Positions 33,082 through 42,308 of a stretch of 64,000 nt of DNA are shown piece by piece (within the stretch, counting starts at the first letter, position 1; each line of letters opens with the position of its first letter). The DNA is taken from assembly GCA_036402115.1 (NCBI GenBank), contig DASWTM010000144.1, positions 18,488 through 82,487 on the forward strand, read 5' to 3'. The stretch is from Chryseosolibacter sp036402115. Its GTDB lineage: Bacteria > Bacteroidota > Bacteroidia > Cytophagales > Cyclobacteriaceae. The notes under the pieces were generated by a model. That model did no database searches and was not told the origin of the DNA. It saw only the letters and a program-made list of their open reading frames with translations. Made by a program: the position numbers and the translations under genes.

Positions 33082-35997
33082 TCAGTCTTTAATGATCACG
33101 CGCTCTCTCGTCACTTTGTCTCCTTGCTTTACGGTGATCACATAAATACCTTTCAGCATCCGTTCAGTTGGTACTAATTGCATACCGTTGCTAACTGCCG
33201 ATGATTCCAATGTTGCTTCGTAGAATGGTTTTCCCATCATGTCAACAATCGAAACGTGGAGTGGCGCTTCCTCTTTAGCGATCACCTGCATCGATAAATT
33301 GTCGGACGAGGTAGATGGATTTGGATACACGCTTACACTTAAATCATCAGCTGCAGGGTCGGAAACAACAACGGCTTCATCCATTGACATCGCACTCGTT
33401 CCACTGCCACTTGTCAGGGCAGCGTCTGGAATTACGACCCATGCATTTCCCGTATCCGGACCTTTGTAACGCACGGTGAGATTCTGTCCACCAGTATCCT
33501 CGAAGTACTTACAGTTGATAACTTTCGCTCCGGCCGTGAGTGTCACAACTTGGCCAGTAACTGTTTTTGTGCCATGCAAGCCATCGTTGTCAGCTACGAT
33601 CACATTGTCAAGGGTTACGCGGCTACCGTCATCCGAAGTGGTTTGGAACTGATAGCTTCCACCTATGCGGATGTATAAAAATCCTTCAAACTGAAAATCG
33701 AAATAGTCTTCCTGCGTGCGTGGTACCAGAGTAAAATTGTTCACCTTCCCAGTATATTCGACAAAATTCCAATTGATAAGATCGATGTCGGTGTAAGCTC
33801 CGGTGGCGTGCTTGTAATACAAACCAGTCACCGTTGTATTCGCGGTAGCACTATTACTTGGTGAACTCAAATTTCCACCAGTATCTACTGCGCGCACAGT
33901 GAAGGTATAGTTTGTATTCAGGTTAAGATTCTTTATCTGATACGTAAGCACTGGTGATCCGGTGGATAGTGTAGTTGTGCCGTAGCTGATACGGTATTCG
34001 CGGATTCCGTTTGCGTCAGTAGACGCATTCCAATTCAACGTGACCTCACCTACTGCCGTTGCCTCGGCCCTGAGGTTTGCCGGTATGGTAGGAGCGGTAG
34101 AATCTGTGCCCGTTGTGATCGTCAGGTACGCACTGCTCGCTGACGGTGTGTAATTCGATCTTCCCGTTGCACTCACAGCCCTGATCTTATACTGATAGGT
34201 GCTGTTCGGGTCAAGACCTTTGTCATTCAGCGTTCTTACATTCGGGCCTGTCAGTCCGGCCATTGCCCATTTGGAATACGTGGTAGTGCCTGTTTTCTTT
34301 CTACGCCATACCTCGAATCCACCTTCGTTTGATGAAGCATCTGTCCAGTTAACGGTAGCGGTTGTTTGCCCTGTTCCATTACCCGTGAAGGTTGAAGGCG
34401 CAGTAATATTCACTGGGGCGGTATCGCTAAAGAATATATTTACAGGTTCAGATGGTTCGCTCTTACATTTGTTGAATCCGGAAACGACAAGTGTATAGGC
34501 TCCGTTGCCGTTGGTAGATGAAAGCTTAGGCATACTTACCGTGTCATCTACGGTACCAGAGAGGTTCACCAACACTCCGTTCTTATACCAGAAATACTGA
34601 TCGTGTTTCGTTTTGGATTTCAGGTGTGCGTAGTTGTAATAATTCAAATCCTTCAAGACCACTGAACCGATCTGCTCGATTTCAGCAACGGGTGGGGTAG
34701 CGGTTGTAACCGTCACCGCCTGCGACCAGTCGTTCCACTGGTTGGATGCTGGCGTTCGCGATACACGGCTAAAGCGCGCGCGGTAGGTTCCAGGCGTTGT
34801 AGCGGTGTAAGATGCGGACGTTGCTCCGGAGATAATGACTCCGTTTCGTTCCCATTGATATGCGAGAAATCCTTCAGCATAGTCAAGCTTTACTCCTCCG
34901 CCCGTGGTTGAACACAACGTTGGATTGTCTGCATAGACATGGATTTTAGATTTGTTCTGATCGCGCAGCCATTTAAAGAAGTCAGGTTCGCTGTAAGCTT
35001 TGTTCCAGGTACCATGACCGAGGTTACTATACAGTGTGTACCGAACAGTCATTCCGCCTTCTTTAAACTTCTTGACATAACCGCTGGTCTTCGAAGGTGT
35101 TGGGTTCGTGTCTTGACCACCCTGGAATGTCCATATAGGGATTGTGATCACTTTAGGGATGAGGTTTTGGCTGATGATACTACCATCGCCAACGGCTGAC
35201 ATTGTCGCAGCAGCCGAAAAAAGCCATGGAGCACGTTTGATAACATCATAGACAGCAGCCCCACCGTTGGAAAGGCCATGAATATAAACGCGGTTAGGGT
35301 CGATGTTGTATTTATTAATCATTAATCTGACAATACGAATGACGTCCTGGGCTTGAATTGCATCCCAGCCGTTCAGGTTTTGCGGAAACAGAACGAAGCC
35401 AGGGAATGAACGATCAGGCAAGGTAGGATCGTTTGGTAACTTAGAACCCGCTGCATTGCGCATTTGCAAGTGTGTATTACCCCCGTGCAGCAGGTTGTGG
35501 TCGTTGTTTAATAACTCAGAATTTGCTGCGGTCGGTGCTGCTGGTGAATTTGTGTTAGGCCTCCAGTTTCTGTCGCCCCAATAACACTTCGCATCCCAGC
35601 AGTTTCCTCTTTCACCTAGACCGTGCATCATCACAATTAAAGGATAACCCTCGGAGTAGGATGCGTTATAAGCCTGTGGGAACAGCAAGCGATAATTCAT
35701 GACAAAATAATCCGCGCTGCCGTTTTTTTCGCGGAGGTTTCCTTGTGCGAATGGACTGGAATCCCAGCCCGTCATGTCTCGGTAAGTATTTGTTTTGACG
35801 CCAGGTAAGCTCTCGCGAAAACTGAATGTTTTTCCTTCCTGGAGATAGTAATAGCGTGAGGCAGATTTCGCAATCCGGATATCGAGCGTTCCATAAGGCA
35901 GGCCTGTTCGGTAAATGAACGTAGTGTCTACCTGAGCTAGTGAGAGGTTGAAAATGAGCAAACCCAAAACCCACAATCCAACAGTTTTTTTCAACAT
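33082..35997 (-). CDS. T9SS-exported multidomain esterase (alpha/beta hydrolase, Ig, FN3 x2, PA14, sorting domain)
   Basis: A 971-residue secreted protein. The signal peptide ends at LSLAQ. The alpha/beta-hydrolase domain (about 95-345) carries GLSNGG with Ser243, GGQD with Asp296 and GHGTW with His328, as in polysaccharide or feruloyl esterases (LpqC/PHB-depolymerase-like). Ig-like strands follow (about 355-530). Two FN3 domains lie around 535-630 and 638-725, and a PA14-type glycan-binding domain around 730-870 (GGSYQFQTTSDDGSRVTLDN). The last ~80 residues (VYPNPSTSSDNLSM to the end) are a type A T9SS sorting domain. It would act outside the cell on a carbohydrate ester. It is monocistronic, downstream of the GT operon. 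Confidence 0.88.
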   Translation of the reverse strand: MLKKTVGLWVLGLLIFNLSLAQVDTTFIYRTGLPYGTLDIRIAKSASRYYYLQEGKTFSFRESLPGVKTNTYRDMTGWDSSPFAQGNLREKNGSADYFVMNYRLLFPQAYNASYSEGYPLIVMMHGLGERGNCWDAKCYWGDRNWRPNTNSPAAPTAANSELLNNDHNLLHGGNTHLQMRNAAGSKLPNDPTLPDRSFPGFVLFPQNLNGWDAIQAQDVIRIVRLMINKYNIDPNRVYIHGLSNGGAAVYDVIKRAPWLFSAAATMSAVGDGSIISQNLIPKVITIPIWTFQGGQDTNPTPSKTSGYVKKFKEGGMTVRYTLYSNLGHGTWNKAYSEPDFFKWLRDQNKSKIHVYADNPTLCSTTGGGVKLDYAEGFLAYQWERNGVIISGATSASYTATTPGTYRARFSRVSRTPASNQWNDWSQAVTVTTATPPVAEIEQIGSVVLKDLNYYNYAHLKSKTKHDQYFWYKNGVLVNLSGTVDDTVSMPKLSSTNGNGAYTLVVSGFNKCKSEPSEPVNIFFSDTAPVNITAPSTFTGNGTGQTTATVNWTDASSNEGGFEVWRRKKTGTTTYSKWAMAGLTGPNVRTLNDKGLDPNSTYQYKIRAVSATGRSNYTPSASSAYLTITTGTDSTAPTIPANLRAEATAVGEVTLNWNASTDANGIREYRISYGTTTLSTGSPVLTYQIKNLNLNTNYTFTVRAVDTGGNLSSPSNSATANTTVTGLYYKHATGAYTDIDLINWNFVEYTGKVNNFTLVPRTQEDYFDFQFEGFLYIRIGGSYQFQTTSDDGSRVTLDNVIVADNDGLHGTKTVTGQVVTLTAGAKVINCKYFEDTGGQNLTVRYKGPDTGNAWVVIPDAALTSGSGTSAMSMDEAVVVSDPAADDLSVSVYPNPSTSSDNLSMQVIAKEEAPLHVSIVDMMGKPFYEATLESSAVSNGMQLVPTERMLKGIYVITVKQGDKVTRERVIIKD

Positions 35998-36178
35998 ATG
36001 ATTTTTTAAGATTAAAGCTTTTTAGAATTATACCATCCGTTAATTTTTTTTCGACTGATTTTAAAAACTCATGCCTGTTGCTTCAATCAAACGGTACGGT
36101 AAACGCTGTAACGTTAGCGGATACTATTCCACTTATTAAGCAAGGCAGCGACTGCAGGTATAGGTGAGATAAGAATAA

Positions 36179-37396
36179 TCAGGACTCTTCTGTCTTCGGT
36201 TTGTTGAAGAAGAAGAACGAAGGTTCAAAGACCCTTTTTTTTCGTACGCGCGCCAGCGTTCGTGACGGTGCGAGGATACGTTCATAAATACCAAGAACCT
36301 TTTCAGCGGTAATGTCCCAGCTAAATCGTTTCGCATTAAGAATTCCGTCCTGAATTTTATCCTGACGAAGTTCTTCATTGCTCAAAAGTTCGATCAAGGC
36401 ATCTGCAATAGACGGGGGGCTTAACGGGTCAATCAGCAACGCGGCATCGCCTGCGATTTCAGGCATACTTGAAATTTTCGAGGTGATCACAGGCGTACCA
36501 CAAGCCATCGCCTCAACGACCGGCATTCCAAACCCTTCTGACAAAGACGGAAATAAAAATACTTCACTCAAGCCATAAACAATGGGCAGGTCCTCGTCTT
36601 TAATATAGCCTGGCGTTATGAAGAGCGCGGGGTTATAGTGCGCATTGAGCGCCTTGAGTGCCTGCATAACATATTTGTCCGTTAACCCAGGCGTTACAAG
36701 GGGTAGAGGATTCTCGACCTTCGAGGAATACATCGCATAGGCTTCGATGACACCTGTCGGATTCTTACGGAAGGATGGGTTGCCAAGAAACAAAATGAAT
36801 TTTTCGGGCAAGCCGTAATCCAAACGGATTTTTGCTTGTTCTTTCGTGCACGTGCAGATCTTAAAATGTTGATTGTTTATACCATTGTAAATCACTTCGA
36901 TTTTCCGTTCATCAATGGACAGTCGGCTAATAATTCTTTCCTTTTCATAATGGGAGACAGTGATCACCGCTTCACTGCGTGGCGTTACGAGCGGCACTAG
37001 TCTTCTTCTGTAATGATTGCCGAAACGCTGATACAAATTATCATTTCTCGGAATCGGGTCCATGAAGATAATATCATGCAACGTCTGCACGATCGGCACC
37101 GGACTAAAGTACGGTGTGGTATTTCCAGTGCAATGCAGAAGATCTAACTTCTCGGCCTTTGCAGCAATCGGAAGGGAAAGCTGCTCAAAGTCTGCAAAGA
37201 AATCACCCGGCAATGTTTTGATCTTGAACTTCTCGGATGGAGTGAAGCACGATTTGTCCTTGTCATCGCTAGCGAAAATTACAAACTCGAAATTCGGATC
37301 GAGTGCCTGCATCTTTTTGATAAGTTCCAGGGAAGATGTTTCAATACCATACTTCTTTTTTCGGAAGAGTCGCTGAATTTCTATACCTATCTTCAT
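36179..37396 (-). CDS. Glycosyltransferase, family GT4
   Basis: A 405-residue GT-B retaining glycosyltransferase. The N-terminal acceptor half has LFRKKKYGIETSSLELIKKM and VQTLHDIIFMDP. The donor half has ILFLGNPSFRKNPTGVIEAY, the loop VFLFPSLSEGFGMPVVEAMACGTPVI with the E-x7-E motif, and LIDPLSPPSIADALIELL. The reaction is transfer from an NDP- or GDP-sugar, often mannose or a hexose, to a lipid-linked glycan. It is cytoplasmic. The basic, Phe-rich tail (RKKRVFEPSFFFFN) may hold it to the membrane. It is the last of a run of glycan genes read right to left. Confidence 0.92.
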   Translation of the reverse strand: MKIGIEIQRLFRKKKYGIETSSLELIKKMQALDPNFEFVIFASDDKDKSCFTPSEKFKIKTLPGDFFADFEQLSLPIAAKAEKLDLLHCTGNTTPYFSPVPIVQTLHDIIFMDPIPRNDNLYQRFGNHYRRRLVPLVTPRSEAVITVSHYEKERIISRLSIDERKIEVIYNGINNQHFKICTCTKEQAKIRLDYGLPEKFILFLGNPSFRKNPTGVIEAYAMYSSKVENPLPLVTPGLTDKYVMQALKALNAHYNPALFITPGYIKDEDLPIVYGLSEVFLFPSLSEGFGMPVVEAMACGTPVITSKISSMPEIAGDAALLIDPLSPPSIADALIELLSNEELRQDKIQDGILNAKRFSWDITAEKVLGIYERILAPSRTLARVRKKRVFEPSFFFFNKPKTEES

Positions 37397-37416
37397 GCGT
37401 CTGAGGGTTGAGAGGG

Positions 37417-38331
37417 TTACACAAATAATTTTAGTTTTTCACCGTTGGAAAGGTGAGTTAGGTTCCAACGCAACGCATTCCAGAACGCTTTCAGGTGTTC
37501 TGTGTCGCGTTTCAACAGATAGGTAATAAAATGTTTGGGTAATGTGACAGACACGAAGAACAATAGCCACGATGCTTTTGTAACTCCAGACGTATTCCTC
37601 CTCATGAACAGAACGCGGTTGCGTGTCATGTAATACGTCTTCAGCGTTGACTTCTTGCCAACTGACATCGATTCCTTATGATAGACTTTTGACGCGGGCA
37701 CCACATAGATCTTATAGCCAGCCTTTTTTATTCTTTCGCACCAATCAATCTCTTCGTAATACAAAAAGAAAAAGTCAGGCATCAATCCCGCTTTTTCAAC
37801 AACGCTACGCGGTACCATCATCGCTGCTCCATGCGCCAGATCGGTTTCACGCAACGTATCATGTTGGCCCATGTCTTTCTCCATGAAACCAATTCGCTTA
37901 TTGCGGCCGGTGAACGGATTCAGCGATGTGCTGCCGGCATATTGAATGATATTGTCGGAGTTGTAGTAAATCAACTTCGAACTGGCTGCTCCAGCCTTTG
38001 GGTTCGTTTCAAAAAGTTGAACCATCGGTTCCAGGAATCCAGGATCGACTTCCGTATCATTGTTCAAAAACAAAAGGTATTTTCCGGTTGCCGCCTTAAT
38101 GCCCAGATTGTTGCCTCCTGCAAAACCAAGGTTCTCATTGCTGCGGATAAATTTTATATCCGGATAATTCTTCGTGATTATTGGAGTGGCATCCTCAGGT
38201 GAGCCATTGTCTACAACAACGACTTCAACATCAGCGTAGGTCACCTTTTTGAGTGAATCCAGAAGCGCACACGTTAGCGCAACTTGATTGTAGTTTACCG
38301 TTATGATCGATACACGCGGTGTTGAATTCAT
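37417..38331 (-). CDS. GT2 glycosyltransferase, rhamnosyltransferase-like
   Basis: A 304-residue GT-A enzyme with VSIITVNYNQVALTCALLDSL, VVVVDNGSPED, LGFAGGNNLGIKAATGKYLLFLNNDTEV (metal-binding region NND) and the acceptor part FFFLYYEEIDWCERIKKAGYKIYVVP. It follows the WbbL/dTDP-rhamnosyltransferase pattern. It has no strong membrane helix but a hydrophobic stretch near 255-275. Its start overlaps the stop of the upstream GT2 gene by four bases, so the two are translationally coupled. Confidence 0.92.
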   Translation of the reverse strand: MNSTPRVSIITVNYNQVALTCALLDSLKKVTYADVEVVVVDNGSPEDATPIITKNYPDIKFIRSNENLGFAGGNNLGIKAATGKYLLFLNNDTEVDPGFLEPMVQLFETNPKAGAASSKLIYYNSDNIIQYAGSTSLNPFTGRNKRIGFMEKDMGQHDTLRETDLAHGAAMMVPRSVVEKAGLMPDFFFLYYEEIDWCERIKKAGYKIYVVPASKVYHKESMSVGKKSTLKTYYMTRNRVLFMRRNTSGVTKASWLLFFVSVTLPKHFITYLLKRDTEHLKAFWNALRWNLTHLSNGEKLKLFV

Positions 38332-39524
38332 ACCTTTTCTGCATTTGAGGGATGGGCTTCAATAGCATGACCGTGCGGAGTATGAATAAATGTTTTGTTT
38401 GCACCTTTAAGTTTAAAAAGCAAAACAAACATTTTGACGAAAATCGTTGGGACCAGCAGGATTGACTTTGCCATCCGCAGCGAGTAAAACTTTTTAGGGA
38501 TCGCAAAAAGAATGGCGAGCGCGTTAATCGTGAACAAGCCGAGCCAGATGAACGGGCTGAAATACGTATACCTGGAGAGCGCAAACGCTGCTATGGTGAA
38601 CACTGTAAGTAATCCAAGGTTCAGCAGACGTGGCAATTGGATGTTCCGCAATACCGCGCTGTTAAAAAATTCGAAATCGCCCTTAAAAGCTCTTTGCAAG
38701 CCGGGCTTGAAATACTTTTTTAAATAAAAGAACTGGCTCGAGATCCAGCGTTTGCGTTGTCTTTCAAACACTTCCGTGTTGGCCACTTTTTCATCGTATA
38801 CCACGGCATGCTTGGCAAAATGTACATGAATATTTTGCTCGAGGAGCTTCAATTCAAGTTCGCGATCGAAGCCGCCTATTGAATCCATTGCAGCCATGAT
38901 TGGCTTGTATACGTTGTATTCAAAGACCATCCCGGATCCGTTCAACGATGCGGAGCCACCAAGCGCAACCGTACCTTGACGATAAATAAAATTATTGATC
39001 GTTTCGCTTAGGCCATCGAGCAACGCCATCGAGTTATTGTCGTTTTTAGGATCACGTTTGCCCTGCACGGCACGATATCCCGCTTCAAACAGATCGTTCA
39101 TCTTTGTGAGAAAATCACGCTCCATCAGGTTATCGGCATCGAGAATAACCGCGCAGTCATAATCATCGCCTATTACGGCCATTGCTTCATTCAAGGCTTT
39201 TACCTTTGTGCTCTTCTCAAAAAAAACTTCCACTACCTTAATAGGCATAGCATGAAGCTTTTCAAGTGTTTCGCGTTTCAGCGAATCTGCGATCACTACA
39301 ACATCAAACCGATCAGCAGGATAATTTTGTTTTAACGCATTGGCAGCAACGCCTGTGATTACCTGGTCTTCTTTATAAGCCGGGATCAAGACAGCCATTT
39401 TTCTTTTTCGCATGGCGACCGGTGGGATCGCAGTGCGATAGGTGAGACCACCTACACTCAGAATGAAGGAATAAAACGCAACGTAAGCAAAATACAGCAG
39501 GAGGATGAGTTCGGGTACTAACAT
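38328..39524 (-). CDS. Membrane GT2 glycosyltransferase
   Basis: A 398-residue processive-type GT2 with one N-terminal helix (about 3-25), the GT-A domain and three C-terminal helices (about 295-365). Key sites are AVLIPAYKEDQVI, VVIADSLKRETL, the metal motif ILDADN, and QRKRWISSQFFYL, a complete Q-x-x-R-W motif. It differs from typical beta-glycan synthases in the GGSASLNGSGMVFEY stretch. It probably extends a lipid-linked or polymeric glycan at the inner membrane. It lies 54 bp after the sugar-phosphate transferase gene. Confidence 0.9.
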   Translation of the reverse strand: MLVPELILLLYFAYVAFYSFILSVGGLTYRTAIPPVAMRKRKMAVLIPAYKEDQVITGVAANALKQNYPADRFDVVVIADSLKRETLEKLHAMPIKVVEVFFEKSTKVKALNEAMAVIGDDYDCAVILDADNLMERDFLTKMNDLFEAGYRAVQGKRDPKNDNNSMALLDGLSETINNFIYRQGTVALGGSASLNGSGMVFEYNVYKPIMAAMDSIGGFDRELELKLLEQNIHVHFAKHAVVYDEKVANTEVFERQRKRWISSQFFYLKKYFKPGLQRAFKGDFEFFNSAVLRNIQLPRLLNLGLLTVFTIAAFALSRYTYFSPFIWLGLFTINALAILFAIPKKFYSLRMAKSILLVPTIFVKMFVLLFKLKGANKTFIHTPHGHAIEAHPSNAEKV

Positions 39525-39578
39525 GGTTTTGGGTGTTATAAAAAAGCCAGAGCAACTGCTTGCTCCGGCCTGTTATGC

Positions 39579-40676
39579 TTATACTTTCTCTTTCTGAAGC
39601 AGAGCCGGGATTGTCGAGAACAAAATCTTCATGTCGAGCCAGAAGGAGTTTTTCATAGCGTACTCCATGTCGAGCGCGATTCGCTCATCTTCAGACATGT
39701 TGTCTTTGCCGCGCTTGGTGATCTGCCACAATCCTGTGATACCAGCAGGGGCTAAGAACCTCCACGCAATCTGGTCTTTCGTCAATTTTTCAGCTTCATA
39801 CAACGGTAAAGGTCTGTTTCCAACAAGCGACATGTCACCGATCAAGACATTAAAAAGCTGAGGAATTTCGTCCAGCGATGTTTTACGGATGAAAGCACCG
39901 AAGCGTGTAATCCGTGGATCATCTTTCAACTTAAAGAATACGCTTCCGTTATTCTTGCTGTATTGGTTTAGATGAGCCAGCTTTTGAAGCTCTGCGTCCG
40001 AACCTGTGCGCATCGATCTGAACTTGTAGAAGTTGAAAATCTTATAGCCGGTTCCCGCGCGCTTCGAGATGTAGAAGATCGGGCCTTTTGATTCCAGTTT
40101 TATAATGATGGCCATCAAAATGCAGATCGGCAGCGCAAACAAGAGAGCCGTTGCGGAAACAATGATGTCGAACGCTCGCTTCATTGACCAAAGCTTTATT
40201 TGCGGAACCTGGTCGAGTGTCATTGACACGTACGGCTTATTCCCTCTGGTGTTTTTGTATGACTTTACTTTTTTAATGAACTCGACACGCTTCAGAAACG
40301 AGGCATTGATCGGTCCGTAGTGATAGTCGTCAGCAGTGATGCTCAGCGCAGTGCTCTTGGCAGTGGCTTCAAAGCCGGGCGTATAGAGAATCAGCGGGAC
40401 GGCCTTCTTGCGGGCGAGGTCCTTCAGTGTAATCAAATCACCCGTTATGCTTTCTGGGCTCACGAGGATCGCATCGATGCTTTCATTTTTGTTCAGCATG
40501 GCGATGGCTTCTTTAACGTTAGCACTCGTGAATGCTACGTTGTCTTGGATAACCTCGCTATTTATACTTCTGAAAACATTTTCGATGCGGACAATATTCC
40601 GGGTATAAGTAGCAGCGACCTTTCGCTTGGGTTGCTCAATGCTTATAGTGCCGGGAGCTTGTAATACTAATTCCAT
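39579..40676 (-). CDS. Initiating sugar-phosphate transferase with receiver-like N-terminus
   Basis: A 365-residue polyprenyl-phosphate sugar-1-phosphate transferase that would start the lipid-linked glycan. The catalytic part (about 163-365) has MKRAFDIIVSATALLFALPI (one re-entrant helix), the FYISKRAGTGYKIFNFYKFRSM motif, and RKTSLDEIPQLFNVLIGDMSLVGNRP with the catalytic Asp-Glu pair. In place of the usual four-helix N-terminus it carries a soluble domain (about 25-138) that looks like a response-regulator receiver without the phosphate-accepting Asp: strand DAILVSP, strand VPLILYT and ITADDYHYGPINASFLKRV. It lies 18 bp after a true receiver gene. Confidence 0.9.
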   Translation of the reverse strand: MELVLQAPGTISIEQPKRKVAATYTRNIVRIENVFRSINSEVIQDNVAFTSANVKEAIAMLNKNESIDAILVSPESITGDLITLKDLARKKAVPLILYTPGFEATAKSTALSITADDYHYGPINASFLKRVEFIKKVKSYKNTRGNKPYVSMTLDQVPQIKLWSMKRAFDIIVSATALLFALPICILMAIIIKLESKGPIFYISKRAGTGYKIFNFYKFRSMRTGSDAELQKLAHLNQYSKNNGSVFFKLKDDPRITRFGAFIRKTSLDEIPQLFNVLIGDMSLVGNRPLPLYEAEKLTKDQIAWRFLAPAGITGLWQITKRGKDNMSEDERIALDMEYAMKNSFWLDMKILFSTIPALLQKEKV

Positions 40677-40694
40677 AAACGAGATAAATGATTT

Positions 40695-41081
40695 TTACTG
40701 TGATACAAGTGCATTTTCATTTTGGTGCGCAATGGCACGCTCAACTTCACTCAGGAACATCCTAGGCTCAAATGGTTTTACCAGGTACGTAAATGCTCCA
40801 AGTTCAAGACATTGTTTTCTTGAATCTTCTAAACCAGAGAGCATAATGACCGGGATGTTTTTGAACAAACCACTGTTGCTAAGATTTTCCAGTAGCTCTA
40901 CGCCATCCAGGGATGGCATCTTCACATCTGAAACGATGAGATCACAACTATTTCCTTCTGACAGCCAGGACCAGGCTTCTAAACCGTTGTTCATCATGAT
41001 GACCTCGTACTTACCGCGCAAAATCCTTTCTAACAGCCAGCACAATGGAGCGTCATCTTCAATGACTAATACCTTCTTCAT
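40695..41081 (-). CDS. Stand-alone response-regulator receiver protein
   Basis: A 128-residue CheY-like receiver with no output domain. The acidic pair is Asp9-Asp10, the phospho-acceptor Asp52 lies in LIVSDVKMPSLDG, the switch Ser82 in VIMLSG and the conserved Lys102 in YLVKPFEP. The ATG at 41081 is used; a TTG six bases upstream is less likely. No histidine kinase is nearby. It is the first gene of the glycan run, 18 bp before the sugar-phosphate transferase, so it may act on that enzyme or its operon partners by contact. Confidence 0.9.
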   Translation of the reverse strand: MKKVLVIEDDAPLCWLLERILRGKYEVIMMNNGLEAWSWLSEGNSCDLIVSDVKMPSLDGVELLENLSNSGLFKNIPVIMLSGLEDSRKQCLELGAFTYLVKPFEPRMFLSEVERAIAHQNENALVSQ

Positions 41082-41195
41082 GTTCAATTTTCACTATTAA
41101 TTCCAACTACACACCCGTCAGCTATAAATTGTGATGCCAACGGCAACTGAAACGACTGTCTGTCTTAGAAAAAATTTTAACGCTAACGTTGGTTG

Positions 41196-42308
41196 TTATT
41201 TTAGGGAAACAATGGCATGGACGCCTTTTACCGTTTGCAAGCGATTGATCTTGCCGTTTTCCGTTTCGGAAAATTTTGAAACGAGCAGGGTGCTTTTCGG
41301 TATTTCAAACTGCGGAAGTGTGGAGGTTAAAAATGTGCGGAGTGACTTGAGGAAATCTTCATCAATAGTGTTGGCTTCAATCACCAAAACTACGCGGGAA
41401 CCGAGCTGATCGTCTTGTATGCCATGCACAAAGTAACGCAGCGAACGGCCGCTTTCTTCAAAGAAAGGCTGAAGTGTTCCCTCTACTTTCTCCGGACTTA
41501 CCTTGATACCGCCTGTATTAATAATATTGTCGAATCGTCCGAGCCACCGGAATCGCGTTCGGTCGAGCAACTCGGCAACATCATTTGTAATAATCTGGTC
41601 ATTTAAAAACGGTACGTTTAGGATAAGACAATTTCGATCGTCAAGTTCAACCGCTGTACCCGGCAGGCATTCGAAGTAGTTTTGTTTATCCTTTCCATTG
41701 AGCGCCTGAAGGGCCACGTGCGAAATTGTTTCAGTCATACCATAGGTTGCCCAGCATTTACACTCGTAATGATCAAGTGCTTCCACCGTTGACTGACGAA
41801 GGGGAGCACCGCCCACGATTGCTTTATTCAAGCGATTTAGTACAAGTGGATTACTTGAATGAAGGATATGTTCTACCTGATAAGGAACGAATGCGGCAAA
41901 ATTTACCCATTGATCTGGTGGCAATTTCTCGAGTGGATTTGCGCAGGGATCTACCGCAAAAATTTGCAGCCCTATAGTAAACGCTCGCACAAGCATCATG
42001 CGTCCTCCAATAAATCTTGTATCGATACAAACCAGACATGAGTCGGAGGGCCTTAGTCCGAGCACTTGTGCTGTTAGTTTTGCACTGGCAATCATTTGAT
42101 CGCGCGTGATGAAAATTCGTTTTGGCGTGCCGGTGGATCCGCTCGTTGTTATTTCGAATTGAGTTGTTCCCGCAAACCACGATGAGATAAAGGAGAATGT
42201 AGTTGATTCAAATGGTGTTTGTGGAATTTCCTCGCCTGACATTATCTGCGAAAACGACACCAAGCGGCCGTTGATTGAAAGCGAAGTATAGGGATACGAA
42301 CCATTCAT
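41196..42308 (-). CDS. menE: O-succinylbenzoate-CoA ligase (MenE)
   Basis: A 370-residue adenylate-forming enzyme that joins CoA to o-succinylbenzoate in menaquinone synthesis. The P-loop-like motif is ITTSGSTGTPKRIFIT, followed by CWATYGMTETISHVA (A5 motif), RFRWLGRFDNIINTGGIKVSPEKVE (A7/A8), and the end GKINRLQTVKGV near the A10 Lys. It is shorter than the ~450-residue enzymes of other phyla, as is usual in Bacteroidota. It is the last gene of the men operon, overlapping the PPC gene by four bases. Confidence 0.93.
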   Translation of the reverse strand: MNGSYPYTSLSINGRLVSFSQIMSGEEIPQTPFESTTFSFISSWFAGTTQFEITTSGSTGTPKRIFITRDQMIASAKLTAQVLGLRPSDSCLVCIDTRFIGGRMMLVRAFTIGLQIFAVDPCANPLEKLPPDQWVNFAAFVPYQVEHILHSSNPLVLNRLNKAIVGGAPLRQSTVEALDHYECKCWATYGMTETISHVALQALNGKDKQNYFECLPGTAVELDDRNCLILNVPFLNDQIITNDVAELLDRTRFRWLGRFDNIINTGGIKVSPEKVEGTLQPFFEESGRSLRYFVHGIQDDQLGSRVVLVIEANTIDEDFLKSLRTFLTSTLPQFEIPKSTLLVSKFSETENGKINRLQTVKGVHAIVSLK

